NCBI GenBank assembly: GCA_023818785.1
Contig: JAMWCO010000092.1
Span: 1 to 6,215 of the forward strand
DNA length: 6,215 nt
Direction: 5' to 3'
From: Candidatus Omnitrophota bacterium
Lineage (GTDB): Bacteria; Ratteibacteria; UBA8468; B48-G9; JAFGKM01
Positions 5,580 to 6,215 of this stretch are shown here, one piece after another. The notes beneath the pieces were generated by a model. That model searched no databases and was not told where the DNA came from. It saw only the letters and a list, made by a program, of their open reading frames with translations. Every line of letters begins with the position of its first letter. Within the stretch, counting starts at the first letter, position 1. The position numbers were made by a program, and so were the translations under genes.

Positions 5580-6215
5580 AAAAATTGCAAATAAAATAGT
5601 TGATATAAATTATAAATTGCCAGAAAAAATAAAGAGAAAAATTGAAATTGCTTATCAAAAGGAAAAAGAGAAGTATTCCAAGAAATATCTAAAAATTATC
5701 CTTGAGAATATTGAAATTGCAGAAAAAAATAAAATTCCAATATGTCAAGATACTGGATTAACAATTGTATTTGTAGAAATTGGACTTGATTTGAAGATAG
5801 AAATGGGAAGTTACAAAACAATGGATGAAGTAATTAATAAAGGAATAGAAAAAGGTAGTAAAATGGGTTATTTAAGAAATTCTGTTGTTACTCCATTGGA
5901 GAGAAGAAATACTGGAACAAATACACCATCTGTTATTCATTATTCATTATCTCAACAAGATAAACTTAAAATTACAATTATCTCAAAAGGTTTTGGTTCA
6001 GAAAATACAAGTAGAATTAAAATGTTAAATCCATCAGTTGGTAAAGAAGGAATAGAAAAATTTATAATAGAGACAGTTAAAAGAAGTGGAAGTTTACCAT
6101 GTCCTCCAATATTTGTAGGTGTTGGAATTGGCGGTTCTTTTGAAAAAGCAGCAATATTATCAAAATATGCATTGACAAAGATAGGAGAAGAAAATGGAGA
6201 GTATAATAAATGGGA
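5548..6215 (+). CDS. Class I fumarate hydratase, alpha subunit (TtdA/FumA N-terminal type), 3'-truncated by the window edge
   Basis: This iron-sulfur hydro-lyase subunit interconverts fumarate and malate together with a beta subunit expected just downstream; L-tartrate dehydratase is the close alternative. There are 222 complete codons before the right edge, against ~280 for a full alpha subunit. Hallmarks are IPICQDTGLTIVFVEIG (63-79), GYLRNSVVTPLERRNTGTNT (107-126), SVIH (128-131), ISKGFGSENTSRIKMLNPS (145-163) and the CPPIFVGVGIGGSFEKAA segment (185-202). Cys66 and Cys185 are the first two expected [4Fe-4S] ligands. Their 119-residue spacing equals that recalled for Leishmania fumarase (Cys133/Cys252). 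The third should lie beyond the window. The ATG at 5548 gives the normal N-terminus and overlaps recO by 32 bp. A TCA-cycle enzyme at the end of this operon is unexpected but the reading frame is clean. Confidence 0.94.
   Translation, partial: MKKIYSEEIIEKIANKIVDINYKLPEKIKRKIEIAYQKEKEKYSKKYLKIILENIEIAEKNKIPICQDTGLTIVFVEIGLDLKIEMGSYKTMDEVINKGIEKGSKMGYLRNSVVTPLERRNTGTNTPSVIHYSLSQQDKLKITIISKGFGSENTSRIKMLNPSVGKEGIEKFIIETVKRSGSLPCPPIFVGVGIGGSFEKAAILSKYALTKIGEENGEYNKW

Noticed and set aside
6172..6207. TTGACA (6172-6177) and TATAAT (6202-6207) as a second promoter
   Set aside because: Both hexamers are perfect but the spacer is 24 bp, too long for a sigma70 promoter, and the pair lies inside the conserved fumarase coding sequence.

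Overview
The window is a compact, very AT-rich stretch of bacterial chromosome. Every gene is on the + strand and there is almost no intergenic DNA. Arginine is written nearly always as AGA/AGG, isoleucine often as ATA, and the third codon position is strongly A/T. A lipobox-bearing LysM lipoprotein with no Asp at +2 suggests a diderm cell envelope. A two-subunit class I (iron-sulfur) fumarase fits an anaerobic or microaerobic lifestyle. The phylum cannot be fixed from this sequence alone. An uncultured low-GC diderm lineage is plausible, but that is inference.

Layout, left to right. (1) 1-1460 is the 3' four-fifths of aspS (aspartyl-tRNA synthetase); its reading frame stays open to the left edge, so the gene begins outside the window. 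(2) A strong sigma70-type promoter (TTGACA, 17-bp spacer, TGG, TATATT) sits across the aspS stop codon at 1441-1469. (3) Seven tightly packed genes follow: an outer-membrane-type lipoprotein with an 11-residue-repeat coiled coil and a C-terminal LysM domain (1489-2202); phoH/ybeZ (2203-3195); ybeY (about 3140-3568); a DgkA-type lipid kinase fused to a PAP2-like phosphatase domain (3558-4271); a DUF502 membrane protein (4274-4849); recO (4830-5579); and the alpha subunit of class I fumarate hydratase (5548 to beyond the right edge).

The gene junctions are 28 bp, 0 bp, a 56-bp overlap, an 11-bp overlap, 2 bp, a 20-bp overlap and a 32-bp overlap. This indicates one co-transcribed, translationally coupled unit from about 1476 onward, possibly with read-through from aspS. 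The phoH-ybeY-dgkA core, with recO nearby, is a widespread bacterial neighbourhood for ribosome/RNA quality control, lipid-carrier recycling and recombination repair. Here yqfF, cdd and era, often found in that cluster, are absent from their usual positions, and DUF502 lies between dgk and recO. The envelope lipoprotein at the head and the fumarase at the tail are the less usual members.

No RNA genes, CRISPR arrays, mobile elements or convincing terminators were seen. The region is mostly housekeeping. The points most worth a second look are the hendecad-coiled-coil LysM lipoprotein, the kinase-phosphatase fusion, the forced phoH/ybeY overlap with an Asp in place of YbeY's third zinc-binding His, and the near-consensus promoter with a very short leader.
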